A stretch of DNA of 64,000 nt from assembly GCA_035940575.1 (NCBI GenBank), contig DASZER010000061.1:5988-69987 (forward strand), read 5' to 3'. Of this stretch, positions 41,864-50,350 are shown in pieces. The first letter of the stretch is position 1. Each line of letters opens with the position of its first letter. A program made the position numbers and the translations under genes. The notes beneath the pieces were generated by a model. The model had not been told where the DNA came from, did no database searches, and saw only the letters and a program-made list of their open reading frames with translations. The DNA comes from BP-191 sp035940575. Its GTDB lineage: Bacteria > Actinomycetota > Actinomycetes > BP-191.

Positions 41864-42945
41864 GGGGAGGCGGCCGCGTAGCGACCGGCGAGGTCGACGT
41901 CGGGCTCGTCCACGTACGCCACGGGGTTGGCCTCCTCGCGGTCGAGGTGCCCGCCCGTCGCGGTCGCCGTGAGCATCGCGAGGCCGAGCGTCGTCAGCTC
42001 GGGCGAGCGCCGGTGCACGACGGGCAGCCCGGTCACCGACGGCAGCACCGCGCGCCACGCGCGGTCGGGGGAGCCGTGCGCGTAGAGGAACGGCGCCTCC
42101 GGCGCGAGCGCGCGCACGACCCGCGCGACCGCGAACGCGCCCGACTCGTACGCCACCCGCACCGGGTCCTCCCCCGGCCGCGCGACGGCGGCCGAGGCGG
42201 CCAGCGACTCGCGCGAGCGACCGGTCCGCAGCACCAGCGCGTCGAGCGCGTCGACCATGCCTGGCAACGGCGCCTCGTACACCTGGTACGACCGCCCGCC
42301 CGCGCGCAGCACGACGCCCTCGGGGGGCGCGGCGGCCGGCGGCGCGACGGGCACGTGCACGACGACGGGCGAGCCGAACGTCACGAGCGGCGCCACCGCG
42401 CCGGCGCCCTCGACCGCGCACACCTCGCTCGTCGCGCCGATCGCGACGGGCACGCGCGAGCGCAGCCCGAGCCGACGCGCGGCGGGCAGCATCAGGTCGC
42501 CGAGGACGTCGGTGGAGCCGTTCTGCGGCGCCATCCGCTCGGCGCGCGGGTCGGCCGCAGTCCCGTCGGGCGCGAAGAACCCCGTCGCCGACGCGACGGT
42601 CGGGTCGGTCGCGAGCCTGCCCGTGAGCAACGACGCCACGAAGTCCCGCGCCGACGCGATCCACCCCTCGCCGGGGATGTCGGGCACCGACGCCAGCACC
42701 GGCGTCAACGGCTCGCCCTCGCGCGACACGAGCAGCCACCCGCCGGTGCCCGAGCAGCCGACGCCCTCGACCTCGACGGGGTCCGCGCCCGCGGCCACGG
42801 CCCCCGCGACGGCGGCCTCGACGGCGTCCCACACGTCCCGCGCCGACGAGCCGCGCGGCGAGCGCGCGACGGCGACGAGGCCCGACGGCGACCACACCGC
42901 CGCCGTCACCTCGGCGGCCCCGACGTCGAGCGCCAGCCAGGTCAT
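41860..42945 (-). CDS. Short FGGY-like sugar kinase
   Basis: The 361 aa product begins WLALDVGAAEVTAAVW and has GVGCSGTGGWLLV, a late GVVLRAGG segment and a final FLYAHGSPDRAWRAVLPSVTGLPV block, in the order expected of the FGGY carbohydrate kinase ATPase fold. It is shorter than usual (about 500 aa), with trimmed middle regions, so activity is uncertain. If active it would phosphorylate a sugar or polyol. It lies 7 bases after a 3-hydroxyisobutyrate dehydrogenase-like gene and overlaps the class V gene. Confidence 0.75.
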   Translation of the reverse strand: MTWLALDVGAAEVTAAVWSPSGLVAVARSPRGSSARDVWDAVEAAVAGAVAAGADPVEVEGVGCSGTGGWLLVSREGEPLTPVLASVPDIPGEGWIASARDFVASLLTGRLATDPTVASATGFFAPDGTAADPRAERMAPQNGSTDVLGDLMLPAARRLGLRSRVPVAIGATSEVCAVEGAGAVAPLVTFGSPVVVHVPVAPPAAAPPEGVVLRAGGRSYQVYEAPLPGMVDALDALVLRTGRSRESLAASAAVARPGEDPVRVAYESGAFAVARVVRALAPEAPFLYAHGSPDRAWRAVLPSVTGLPVVHRRSPELTTLGLAMLTATATGGHLDREEANPVAYVDEPDVDLAGRYAAASP

Positions 42946-42952
42946 CGCGCCC

Positions 42953-43828
42953 TCATCGGGAGCGGACGACCTTGCCGATCGCGGAGAAGTCCTCGCGCCC
43001 GTAGCCCGCGTCCTGCGCCTCCCGCAGCGTCGAGCGCACGACGCGCGTCGAGGCGAGGTCGACCTCGACGCGCGCGGCGTACGCCAGCGCGAGGTCGAGG
43101 TCCTTCGCCATCAGGTCGGCCATGAAGCCGGGCTTCCAGCCGTTCGAGGCCGGCGCGTCGGGCTGGACCCCCTCGAACGGCACCCGCGTGCGTACCGCCG
43201 TGCAGTCGCCCGTCGAGTGCAGCAGCACCTCGAGGAGCGAGTGCGGGTCGACGCCCGAGCGGTGCGCCAGCGTGAACGCCTCCGCCGTCGCCTGCATCTG
43301 CGCGGCGTAGAGGAGGTTGTTGCAGAGCTTCACGACCTGGCCCATGCCGGGGCCGCCCACGTGCACGACCAGCCTCGCGAACGCCGCGAGCACGGGCCGC
43401 ACCTCGTCGAGCACCTCGGCGTCGCCGCCGACCATCAGCGTCAGCGTGCCGTTCTCCGCGCCGACCGAGCCGCCGGAGACGGGCGCGTCCAGGTACCGCG
43501 CGCCGGCCTCGGTCACGACCGCGTGCTGCTCGCGCTCGACGTCGGGGTCGATGGTCGAGCAGTCCACGACGACCGCGCCGGGCCGCAACGAGTCCGCCAT
43601 CGCGGCGACCACGGAGGCGACGTCGGGCGACGACGGAACGCAGAGCACCACGACGTCCGACGCCTTCGCGACGCCCGCGGGCGAGCCGCCGTCGACGGCG
43701 CCGTACCCGACCGCCGCCTCGACCGGCCCGGGCGAGCGCGAGGCGACGGTCACGCGGTGACCCGCGGAGACCAGATGGCGCGCCATGGGCAGACCCATGA
43801 CGCCGAGCCCGACGAAGCCGACGTCCAC
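42953..43828 (-). CDS. 3-hydroxyisobutyrate dehydrogenase-like NAD(P) oxidoreductase
   Basis: The 291 aa product has the beta-hydroxyacid dehydrogenase signature: cofactor GLGVMGLPMA near residue 7, DAPVSGGSVGAENGTL near 114, and the catalytic Lys in GQVVKLCNN. It oxidises a beta-hydroxy acid such as 3-hydroxyisobutyrate, tartronate semialdehyde or a relative. GTG start, 4 bases after the stop of the S15 hydrolase gene. With the kinase-like gene it may form a small sugar-acid pathway. Confidence 0.9.
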   Translation of the reverse strand: MDVGFVGLGVMGLPMARHLVSAGHRVTVASRSPGPVEAAVGYGAVDGGSPAGVAKASDVVVLCVPSSPDVASVVAAMADSLRPGAVVVDCSTIDPDVEREQHAVVTEAGARYLDAPVSGGSVGAENGTLTLMVGGDAEVLDEVRPVLAAFARLVVHVGGPGMGQVVKLCNNLLYAAQMQATAEAFTLAHRSGVDPHSLLEVLLHSTGDCTAVRTRVPFEGVQPDAPASNGWKPGFMADLMAKDLDLALAYAARVEVDLASTRVVRSTLREAQDAGYGREDFSAIGKVVRSR

Positions 43829-43832
43829 CCGC

Positions 43833-45728
43833 CTACCGAACCACGGGCAGCCGGATCACGCTCGCTTTCGGTCCGACGGCCAGGCTCACGACGCCGCCGG
43901 CGTTGGACGCGAGCGAGCCGCCGGTGGCGTTCGAGAACGTGAACCGCAGGCGGTGGCCCTTCGGCACGACGTAGTCCGTGTAGAGCGACGGGAACCTCAT
44001 GAGCACCGGCGTGTTCGGCTGCAGCGGCGTGCCGATGACCGGGGTCGAGGGCCCGCGCGGCTTCACGGAGTCGCGGACGATCGCCTGGAGCCAGGCGTAC
44101 GTCACGGTCAGGACGCCGCGGTCGTCGCCGTCGTAGAGGTTGTCGTCGGGCGTGTCGGTGTCCTCGGCGTCGGGGCCGAGGTCGTCGATCCGCACCGCGA
44201 TCGACGTGTCCGGGCCGGTCGCGGAGACCTTCAGGTCGAGCTGCACCTGCCCGGACAGCCGCGTCGTCCTGCCGAACGGCGCCGTCACGAACTGCACCGA
44301 CCGCGGCGCCCCCGCGCCCGCCGCGTTGTCGGCCCACTGCACGGTGTCCGCCTCGCCGACGGGACGGTTGCCTAGGCTGCCGTCGGGGGCCGGGTACAGC
44401 ACGAGGTCCGAGCGCGACGCGGGGTACGACGTGCCGCTGACCCAGTTGCCGCGCGCCTGCTGCACCTCGACCGGCCTCGCGAGCGCGCCCGCCTGCTTCC
44501 CCTTGAGGAACTGGAGCCACCAGCGGTGGTTGGCCTCGATGAACTTGTCGGCGAGCGGGTGCGGGATCGTGTGGCCGCTGGCCGCGCACGTCTCCTCGGT
44601 CGGGCAGCGCGGGTCGACGTGGTCGCCGTTGAGCAGCCAGAGCTTCTTCGGCAGGCCCCTCGGCAGCGACAGCCACATGTTGCCGACGTTGCTGGTCTTG
44701 ACGTTGAAGTCGAACAGGCCGTGGATCAGGAACGTCGCCGCGCGCGTCCCGCCCGCGTCCTTGCGGAAGTCGCGCTCGGCCCAGTGCGGGGAGTTCGCGC
44801 TCTGGTACGGCGGCGCGTAGCCGCCCGCGGCGACCGCGCCGAGCGTGGCGATGCAGGCCCGCCGCTCGGCGACGTGCGCGGGGTAGAGCGGGTCCTTGGT
44901 GCCGGAGTTCTGCACGTCGGTCGCGGCCATGACGGCGGTGAAGTTCGCCGGCGTCGCCAGGTGCCCCGTCGACTCGACGCCGTTCATGAAGTGGTAGTCG
45001 TACCAGGCGTCGATCGCGCGGATCGGGATGACGGCGGCGAGGGCGCTCTTGTTCTTGCCGGAGATGGGCTGCTCGACGGCGGCGCCCATCGCGATCGTGC
45101 CGTCGTACGAGCCGCCGGTCATGCCGACCTTGCCGTTGCTCCACTTCTGCGACGACAGCCAGTCGACGACGTCGACGGCGTCGAACACCTCGTCGCGGTC
45201 GCCGTAGGTCTGGCAGCCCGAGGTGTTGCGCGTGCCGCGCAGGTCCATCGCCGCGAACGCGTACCCGCGCGGCACGAAGTACTCGTCGTACCACTCGGGG
45301 TACGGCGTCTGGTGCTCGTCGCACGCGCTGATGCCGGTGCCGCCGGGCGAGCCGGGGAGGCCGCCGGGGGGCGACTGCGTCGGCGTCTTGCACTCGCCCT
45401 TGTAGCCGCGGCCGAGCGTGTTGAAGTACGGCGACGCCATGAGGATCGTCGGCACGCGCACGCCCGCCGGGGTCTTGGGGCGGATCAGGTCGACCCAGAT
45501 CTGGTTGACCCCGTCGCGCGCGGTGACCTGCACGGACTCGCGGACCGCGTCCTTGTACGAGTACCGCACCGGGTCGATTCGGTCGAGGTCGGGCAGGCCG
45601 GGCGTCTGGGGCGGGGTCTTCGCGTTGAACTCGTCGGTCGCGCGGGTCCCGCGCGCGGGCGCGGCGTCCGACGTGACGATCCCGAGCAGGACGACGGCGG
45701 CGGTGACGGCGGGCAGCAGGCGGCGCAT
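43833..45728 (-). CDS. Secreted CocE/NonD-type S15 hydrolase (X-Pro dipeptidyl-peptidase family)
   Basis: The 631 aa product has a signal peptide (PAVTAAVVLLGIVTSDAAPA), an alpha/beta hydrolase core with nucleophile Ser207 in TGGSYDGT preceded by AMDLRGTRNTSG, a later GDHVDPR/GHTIPH region for the Asp/His, and a C-terminal jelly-roll domain (SGQVQLDLKVSATGPDTSIAVR). Family members cut esters, amides or X-Pro peptides; this one should act outside the cell. It lies 20 bases after nitrobindin and 4 before the dehydrogenase. Confidence 0.88.
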   Translation of the reverse strand: MRRLLPAVTAAVVLLGIVTSDAAPARGTRATDEFNAKTPPQTPGLPDLDRIDPVRYSYKDAVRESVQVTARDGVNQIWVDLIRPKTPAGVRVPTILMASPYFNTLGRGYKGECKTPTQSPPGGLPGSPGGTGISACDEHQTPYPEWYDEYFVPRGYAFAAMDLRGTRNTSGCQTYGDRDEVFDAVDVVDWLSSQKWSNGKVGMTGGSYDGTIAMGAAVEQPISGKNKSALAAVIPIRAIDAWYDYHFMNGVESTGHLATPANFTAVMAATDVQNSGTKDPLYPAHVAERRACIATLGAVAAGGYAPPYQSANSPHWAERDFRKDAGGTRAATFLIHGLFDFNVKTSNVGNMWLSLPRGLPKKLWLLNGDHVDPRCPTEETCAASGHTIPHPLADKFIEANHRWWLQFLKGKQAGALARPVEVQQARGNWVSGTSYPASRSDLVLYPAPDGSLGNRPVGEADTVQWADNAAGAGAPRSVQFVTAPFGRTTRLSGQVQLDLKVSATGPDTSIAVRIDDLGPDAEDTDTPDDNLYDGDDRGVLTVTYAWLQAIVRDSVKPRGPSTPVIGTPLQPNTPVLMRFPSLYTDYVVPKGHRLRFTFSNATGGSLASNAGGVVSLAVGPKASVIRLPVVR

Positions 45729-45748
45729 CCCGATCCGTTCGACCCCGG

Positions 45749-46231
45749 CTAGTCCGCCACCTTCTCCAGCACCGCCGAGAGGTGCGACTGGAGGTCGTGC
45801 CCCACGGCGGCCATGTCGACGGCGTACATCAGCTTGCCGTCCACGAGGCCGTAGAGCCGCTTCAACGCCGTCACCTCCTTGGCCGACGTGGTGCGGGCCA
45901 CGAGGTCGGTGGCGAGCTCGATGCGGGAGAACGCCACGTCGCCGTAGTAGACCTCGACGACGCCGGTCGGGTGCGCGAGCACGACCTCGACCCTGTTGCC
46001 GGGCTGCGGGCGCCAGTAGCCGGTCTCGGAGTGCAGCGGCCTGCCGTCGTCCAGCGCCCACGTGCGCTGCGTGTAGGAGAGGAACGGCTTGCCGTTGTGC
46101 GCGAACGTCACCTCCTCCCCGTAGCGGAAGTCCTCCATCGTCGGGTAGCCGCCCACGCCCTCCCCGCGCCAGGTCCCGATGAGGAACGCCAGCGGGGCGA
46201 GGTCGCCGTGGGGCGCGTTCGAGTCGTCCAT
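45749..46231 (-). CDS. Nitrobindin-type heme-binding beta-barrel protein
   Basis: The 160 aa product matches nitrobindin (DUF1794/FABP-like barrel): GTWRGEGVGGYPTME near residue 19, the YGEEVTF and SETGYWRPQPGNRVEVVLAHPTG strands, and a conserved His near residue 148 (AVGHDLQSHLSA) as candidate heme ligand. Nitrobindins bind ferric heme and isomerise peroxynitrite. It is the first gene of the minus-strand operon running to 39206. TAACCT lies 8 bases before the ATG. Confidence 0.9.
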   Translation of the reverse strand: MDDSNAPHGDLAPLAFLIGTWRGEGVGGYPTMEDFRYGEEVTFAHNGKPFLSYTQRTWALDDGRPLHSETGYWRPQPGNRVEVVLAHPTGVVEVYYGDVAFSRIELATDLVARTTSAKEVTALKRLYGLVDGKLMYAVDMAAVGHDLQSHLSAVLEKVAD

Positions 46232-46239
46232 CGCCGGGA

Positions 46240-46245
46240 AGGTTA
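46240..46245 (-). promoter_or_regulatory. -10-like box of the nitrobindin operon
   Basis: On the minus strand this reads TAACCT, 8 bases before the ATG at 46231; no Shine-Dalgarno is seen. Confidence 0.35.
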
Positions 46246-46317
46246 CGCGCGCCCGCTGCGTTGGGGCCTTCCGGCAGAATCGGGTTCGATGCGAGCGAGG
46301 TGCGCGTGGGGGAGACC

Positions 46318-47589
46318 GTGAGGCACCTCGACCTGCCGCGCCGTGTCGCGACCATCTCGGTCCACACGTCGCCGCTCGACCAGCCCGGCACCGGCGACGC
46401 CGGCGGGATGAACGTCTACGTGGTCGAGCTCTCCCGCCGCCTCGCCGCCCTCGGCATCGAGGTCGACATCTTCACGCGCACGACGTCCTCCGCCCTGCCA
46501 CCGGTCGTGCGGCTCGAGGACGGCATCACCGTGCGGCACATCACGGCGGGCCCGTTCGAGGGCCTGGCCAAGAACGACCTCCCCGCCCAGCTCTGCGCGT
46601 TCACCTCCGGCGTCATGCGCGCCGAGGCGATGCGCGAGCCGGGCTGGTACGACGTCGTGCACTCCCACTACTGGCTCTCCGGGCAGGTCGGCTGGCTCGC
46701 CAAGGAGCGGTGGGGCGTGCCGCTCGTGCACTCGTTCCACACCCTCGCCAAGGTGAAGAACGCCGCGCTCGCCGAGGGCGACGAGCCCGAGCCCGCCGCG
46801 CGCGTCATCGGCGAGGAGCAGGTGGTCGAGGCCGCCGACCGGCTCGTCGCGTCGACCGACGACGAGGCCGCGCAGCTCGTGGACCTCTACGGCGCCGACC
46901 CCGAGCGCGTCGCGACCGTCGCCCCCGGCGTCGACCTCGACCGCTACGTCCCCGGCTCGCGCGCGGAGGCGCGGCGGGAGGTCGGGCTCGCGGACGGCGA
47001 CGTGCTGCTGCTGTTCGTCGGCCGCATCCAGCCGTTGAAGGCGCCCGACGTGCTGATCCGCGCCGCCGGCGCGCTCGTGGAGGCCGACCCCTCGCTGCGC
47101 TCGCGGCTCGTCGTCGCCGTCGTCGGCGGCCCCTCGGGCACCGGCACCCGCGACCCCGAGCGGCTCGACGAGCTCGCTCGCGAGCTCGGCATCTCCGACG
47201 TCGTGCGCCGCGAGCCGCCGGTCCCGCCCGACCGCCTGGTCGCGTACTACCGCGCGGCCGAGGCGGTCGTCGTGCCCTCGTACAACGAGTCGTTCGGGCT
47301 CGTCGCCCTGGAGGCGCAGGCCTGCGGCACGCCCGTCGTCGCCGCGTCCGTCGGCGGCCTGCGGACCGCCGTACGCGAGGGCGGCATCCTCGTCGAGGGG
47401 CACGACCCCGCCGACTACGCGCGCGTGCTGCGCCGCCTCGTCGACAGCCCGGCCGAGCGGGACGCCCTGGGGCGCAACGGTGTCGCGCACGCCCAGGCGT
47501 TCGGCTGGCACGCCACGGCGGCGGGCATCCTCGACGTCTACCGCGACGCGCTCGCGGGGCAGAGCAGGGCGCTGGCGGTCAACCAGTGA
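46318..47589 (+). CDS. mshA: D-inositol-3-phosphate glycosyltransferase MshA
   Basis: The 423 aa GT4 enzyme joins UDP-GlcNAc to 1L-myo-inositol 1-phosphate, the first step of mycothiol synthesis. Marks are ISVHTSPLDQPGTGDAGGMNVYV at the N-terminus (split here by family positions about 12-34), HSHYWLSGQVGWL, FVGRIQPLKAPDVLI, and the donor-binding PSYNESFGLVALEAQACGTPVV. GTG 46318 has GGGGAG just upstream; GTG 46300 and 46306 are in frame alternatives. A YbjN-domain gene overlaps its stop (GTGA), a usual actinobacterial arrangement. Confidence 0.95.
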   Translation: MRHLDLPRRVATISVHTSPLDQPGTGDAGGMNVYVVELSRRLAALGIEVDIFTRTTSSALPPVVRLEDGITVRHITAGPFEGLAKNDLPAQLCAFTSGVMRAEAMREPGWYDVVHSHYWLSGQVGWLAKERWGVPLVHSFHTLAKVKNAALAEGDEPEPAARVIGEEQVVEAADRLVASTDDEAAQLVDLYGADPERVATVAPGVDLDRYVPGSRAEARREVGLADGDVLLLFVGRIQPLKAPDVLIRAAGALVEADPSLRSRLVVAVVGGPSGTGTRDPERLDELARELGISDVVRREPPVPPDRLVAYYRAAEAVVVPSYNESFGLVALEAQACGTPVVAASVGGLRTAVREGGILVEGHDPADYARVLRRLVDSPAERDALGRNGVAHAQAFGWHATAAGILDVYRDALAGQSRALAVNQ

Positions 47590-48107
47590 GCCTCGAGCAC
47601 GTCGTCGGGCGCGACCCCGAGACCGTGGCGCGGCTCGACGCGCTGATTCGCGAGACGCTCGACGGGCTGGGCCTGGAGTACGAGCGGGTCGAGGAGGGCG
47701 CGTTCCTCGTCAAGCTCGCCGGGCAGCACAAGCTCGCGACGATGACCTGGCTCGTCGTCGGCGACCACACGCTGCTGGTCGAGGCGTTCTTCATGCGCAG
47801 GCCCGAGTCGAACGACGGCGGGACGTACGGGTTCCTGATGCAGCGCAACGCGCGGACGTACGGCGTGCACTTCTCGTGCGACAGGCTCGGCGACGTCTAC
47901 CTCGTCGGCCACGTGCCGCTGCACGCGGTCACCGCCGACGAGGTCGACCGGCTGCTCGGGTGCGTGCTGGAGTACGCGGACACGACGTTCGACGCGGCGT
48001 TGCGGCTCGGCTTCGCCGAGAGCATCAGGCGCGAGGAGGAGTGGCGCGCGAAGCAGGCCGCGCAGGGCGGCGCCCCGCTGCGCCCGATCTTCGGCGGCGA
48101 GCCGTAG
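47586..48107 (+). CDS. YbjN-domain protein
   Basis: The 173 aa product fits the YbjN/type III chaperone-like fold: LGLEYERVEEGAFLVKLAG, then a MTWLVVGDHTLLVEAFFMRRPESNDG block and GDVYLVGHVPLHAVTADEVDRLLG. The family is linked to stress adaptation without a defined reaction. Its GTG overlaps the mshA stop, so it is translationally coupled to mycothiol synthesis. The 122 bases after it hold only a short Cys-rich open frame that I do not count as a gene. Confidence 0.88.
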   Translation: MSLEHVVGRDPETVARLDALIRETLDGLGLEYERVEEGAFLVKLAGQHKLATMTWLVVGDHTLLVEAFFMRRPESNDGGTYGFLMQRNARTYGVHFSCDRLGDVYLVGHVPLHAVTADEVDRLLGCVLEYADTTFDAALRLGFAESIRREEEWRAKQAAQGGAPLRPIFGGEP

Positions 48108-48229
48108 GCTCGGCCGCGAGCTCCTCGGTGTCGCCGGCGGCTCGGTGACCGCCTACACGTGCGCGTGCCAGAGCCTCCGTGAGTGCCTGCTCGCCCCGAC
48201 GCTGCCGGACAGGGCGTGCGTGCCGGACA

Positions 48230-48739
48230 TCACGTTCCGGGTGATCTGCCGATAGCGACGTCGACCGGCGCTCCGGCGGCGATCGTCTGGAGGACGACGC
48301 AGTAGCGGCGGGTCAGCTTCAGCAGCGTCTCCCGCGACTCCTCGGGCACGTCCACGTCGAACGTCAGCCGGATCGCCGTGAACCCGACCGGCGCCTCCTT
48401 GTCGACGCCGAGCGTGCCGCGGAAGTCGAGGTCGCCCTCGGCGCGGACGGTGCCGCCGCCGACCGGCACGTCGAGCGACGTCGCGACCGCGCGCAACGTC
48501 ACGCCGGCGCACGCGACGAGCGCCTGCAGCAGCATGTCGCCCGAGCAGACGTACGAGCCGTCGCCGCCGGTCGCCGGGTGCAGGCCCGCCTCCGCGAGCG
48601 CCTGGCCCGTCGCGACCGAGCACGACACCCCGTCGCCGAGGTCGCCCGTCGCCGAGAGCGTGACGAGCGCCGCCGCCGGGTCCTCGCGGTAGCGCTCCTT
48701 CAACGGCGCCTGCGCGGCGCGCAACGTGTCCCTGTCCAC
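48230..48739 (-). CDS. OsmC/Ohr family protein
   Basis: The 169 aa product matches OsmC: a Cys in SYVCSGDMLLQALVACAGVTLRAVA (two Cys, one the likely peroxidatic residue and the other its partner) and the LTRRYCVVLQTIAAGAPVD tail. These proteins detoxify organic hydroperoxides. The GTG start at 48739 has no clear ribosome site. It is divergent from the membrane-anchored gene at 48770, and the 30-base gap contains the palindrome GTACCGGTAC. Confidence 0.88.
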   Translation of the reverse strand: MDRDTLRAAQAPLKERYREDPAAALVTLSATGDLGDGVSCSVATGQALAEAGLHPATGGDGSYVCSGDMLLQALVACAGVTLRAVATSLDVPVGGGTVRAEGDLDFRGTLGVDKEAPVGFTAIRLTFDVDVPEESRETLLKLTRRYCVVLQTIAAGAPVDVAIGRSPGT

Positions 48740-48748
48740 GCGCGGACC

Positions 48749-48761
48749 GTACCGGTACCCT
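48749..48761. promoter_or_regulatory. Divergent promoter region with perfect palindrome
   Basis: GTACCGGTAC (48749-48758) is a perfect 10-bp palindrome between two divergent starts. TACCCT (48756-48761) is 8 bases before the ATG at 48770; on the other strand TACGGT lies 4 bases before the osmC GTG. Confidence 0.4.
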
Positions 48762-48769
48762 CCACGGCC

Positions 48770-49720
48770 ATGACGGGGGAGCGTCCTACTCGCGAGTCAC
48801 TGCGCGAGGTCAAGCGGGAGTACCGGCAGCGCCAGCGCGCCGCGAAGAGACCGCCGAAGCCGCCGAAGCCGCACCGCGAGCGCGCCCGCAACGCGCTGGC
48901 CGCCCTCGGCGGCGTCGCGCTGCTCGTCGGCGTCGTCGCGGGCGGCGTCGCGCTCACCGGCGGCCCGCCGAAGCCGCCGCGCGCCGTCGCGGGCCGGGTG
49001 CCCGTGGTCGTGCCGACGACGCCGGCGCCCACCCCCACGCCGACGAAGCGACCCGCCGACGACCCGTTCCGCGGCTCGACCGTGAGCCACTGGCCGCTCG
49101 GCGCGGCGGGGCTCGCGACGCCGCGCGCCGTGGCGATCGCGCCGTTCTCCGCGCGGCAGGTCGCGGCGGCGTACGCCGCCACCTCGCGCTACCTCCGGGC
49201 CGCGATGCTCGACGAGCGGGTCCTCTACGGCGGCGACCTGCGGCCCGTGCTCGCGACGCTCGACCGGCGCACCGACGCGGACTCGCCCGTGAGCCTCGCC
49301 AACGTCTTCCGCCGGGACGTCGTCCGCGCGCACCGCGGCGTCCGCGTCAACGGCGTCGTCAGCGCCCGCGTCGCGAAGCGGCGGCTCTACGTCGACTTCC
49401 GCTACGTCGCGGTCTACGCCCTGCGCCCCGCGCGCGGCGGCGCGACCGAGCTCGTCGCCGTGCGCAGGCAGGGGACCCTGCTGTTCGACGAGGCCGGCGC
49501 GGGCGTGAGCCCCGCGTGGCTCGACGCCGCGACGTACATGACCGACCACAGCGTCTGCGGGGCCGGGTGGCCCGACGGCGACAGGACGCTCGAGGTGTGG
49601 CTGCCCCTGCGGTCGGCGTCGCGGCCCGTGACCGCGTCGCCGACCGCGACGTTCAACCTCATCGACCCGCGCGTCGCGACCCCGCCGAAGGGCTGCTACA
49701 CGAACACCGGCACGCTATAG
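48770..49720 (+). CDS. Membrane-anchored extracytoplasmic protein, unknown function
   Basis: The 316 aa product has a basic cytoplasmic N-terminus (about 1-40, rich in Arg/Lys/Pro), one helix (ALAALGGVALLVGVVAGGVAL), a Pro/Thr linker with TPAPTPTPT, and a globular outer domain of about 220 residues with two late Cys (SVCGAGW and KGCYTN) near the C-terminus. No family recognised. Its TAG stop abuts the stop of the convergent SGNH hydrolase. Confidence 0.75.
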   Translation: MTGERPTRESLREVKREYRQRQRAAKRPPKPPKPHRERARNALAALGGVALLVGVVAGGVALTGGPPKPPRAVAGRVPVVVPTTPAPTPTPTKRPADDPFRGSTVSHWPLGAAGLATPRAVAIAPFSARQVAAAYAATSRYLRAAMLDERVLYGGDLRPVLATLDRRTDADSPVSLANVFRRDVVRAHRGVRVNGVVSARVAKRRLYVDFRYVAVYALRPARGGATELVAVRRQGTLLFDEAGAGVSPAWLDAATYMTDHSVCGAGWPDGDRTLEVWLPLRSASRPVTASPTATFNLIDPRVATPPKGCYTNTGTL

Positions 49721-50326
49721 CTACGCCGCGCTCTCGGCGACGGCGGCGAGGACGTACGGCGCCAGCGCCTCCGCGATGACGGCCTGCCCCGCCGACGACG
49801 GGTGGTAGCGGTCGCGCGCGAACAGCGACAGGTCGCCCGCGAAGCGCGGCGCCAGCAGCGTGCCGAGCGCGACCGCGACGCCGCCGGCCGCGGCCACCGC
49901 GCGGGCCTGCGTGACGGCGTACGCCGCCGACGCCTCGCGCACGGCGGGCCGCAGCGCGCGCGGCACGCCCGGCACGACGCTCATGTCGGGCGCGGTCGCG
50001 ACGACGACGCGGGTGCCGCGCGCGGTCAGCGCCGCGACGGCGTCGCCGAGGGCGCGCGCCGCCTGCGTGGGGTCGGCGAGGCTCGCGAGGTCGTTCGCGC
50101 CGATCACGACGACAGCGACGTCGGGGTCGCGGCGCAGCGCGCGGCGTACCTGCGCGGCGAGGTGCGCCGAACGCGCGCCCGGCACCGCGACGACGTCCAG
50201 CGCGGCCTCGCGCCCTCCGGCGGCGAACGCCGCCACGAGGCGCGCGCCGAGGGTGTCGGAACGGGAGTCGCAGCCGGTGCCGTAGGCGATCGAGTCGCCG
50301 AGCACCGCGAGTCGTACGGGAGCCAC
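49721..50326 (-). CDS. SGNH/GDSL hydrolase
   Basis: The 201 aa product has the four SGNH blocks: GDSIAYG with Ser12, a Gly in VPGARSAHL, GAND with Asn78, and DRYHPS with Asp172 and His175. Members are esterases or lipases with a flexible active site. No signal peptide is seen, so it acts inside the cell. GTG start. The gene lies 24 bases downstream of gpm in the same direction, so they may share a transcript. Confidence 0.9.
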   Translation of the reverse strand: MAPVRLAVLGDSIAYGTGCDSRSDTLGARLVAAFAAGGREAALDVVAVPGARSAHLAAQVRRALRRDPDVAVVVIGANDLASLADPTQAARALGDAVAALTARGTRVVVATAPDMSVVPGVPRALRPAVREASAAYAVTQARAVAAAGGVAVALGTLLAPRFAGDLSLFARDRYHPSSAGQAVIAEALAPYVLAAVAESAA

Positions 50327-50350
50327 GACGGTGGCAACGCCGCCGTCGCG

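Noticed and set aside
48145..48255. A short Cys-rich open frame (GTG start, 36 residues with five Cys) after the YbjN gene
   Set aside because: No good ribosome site, it overlaps the end of the opposite osmC gene, and short open frames are common at this GC content.
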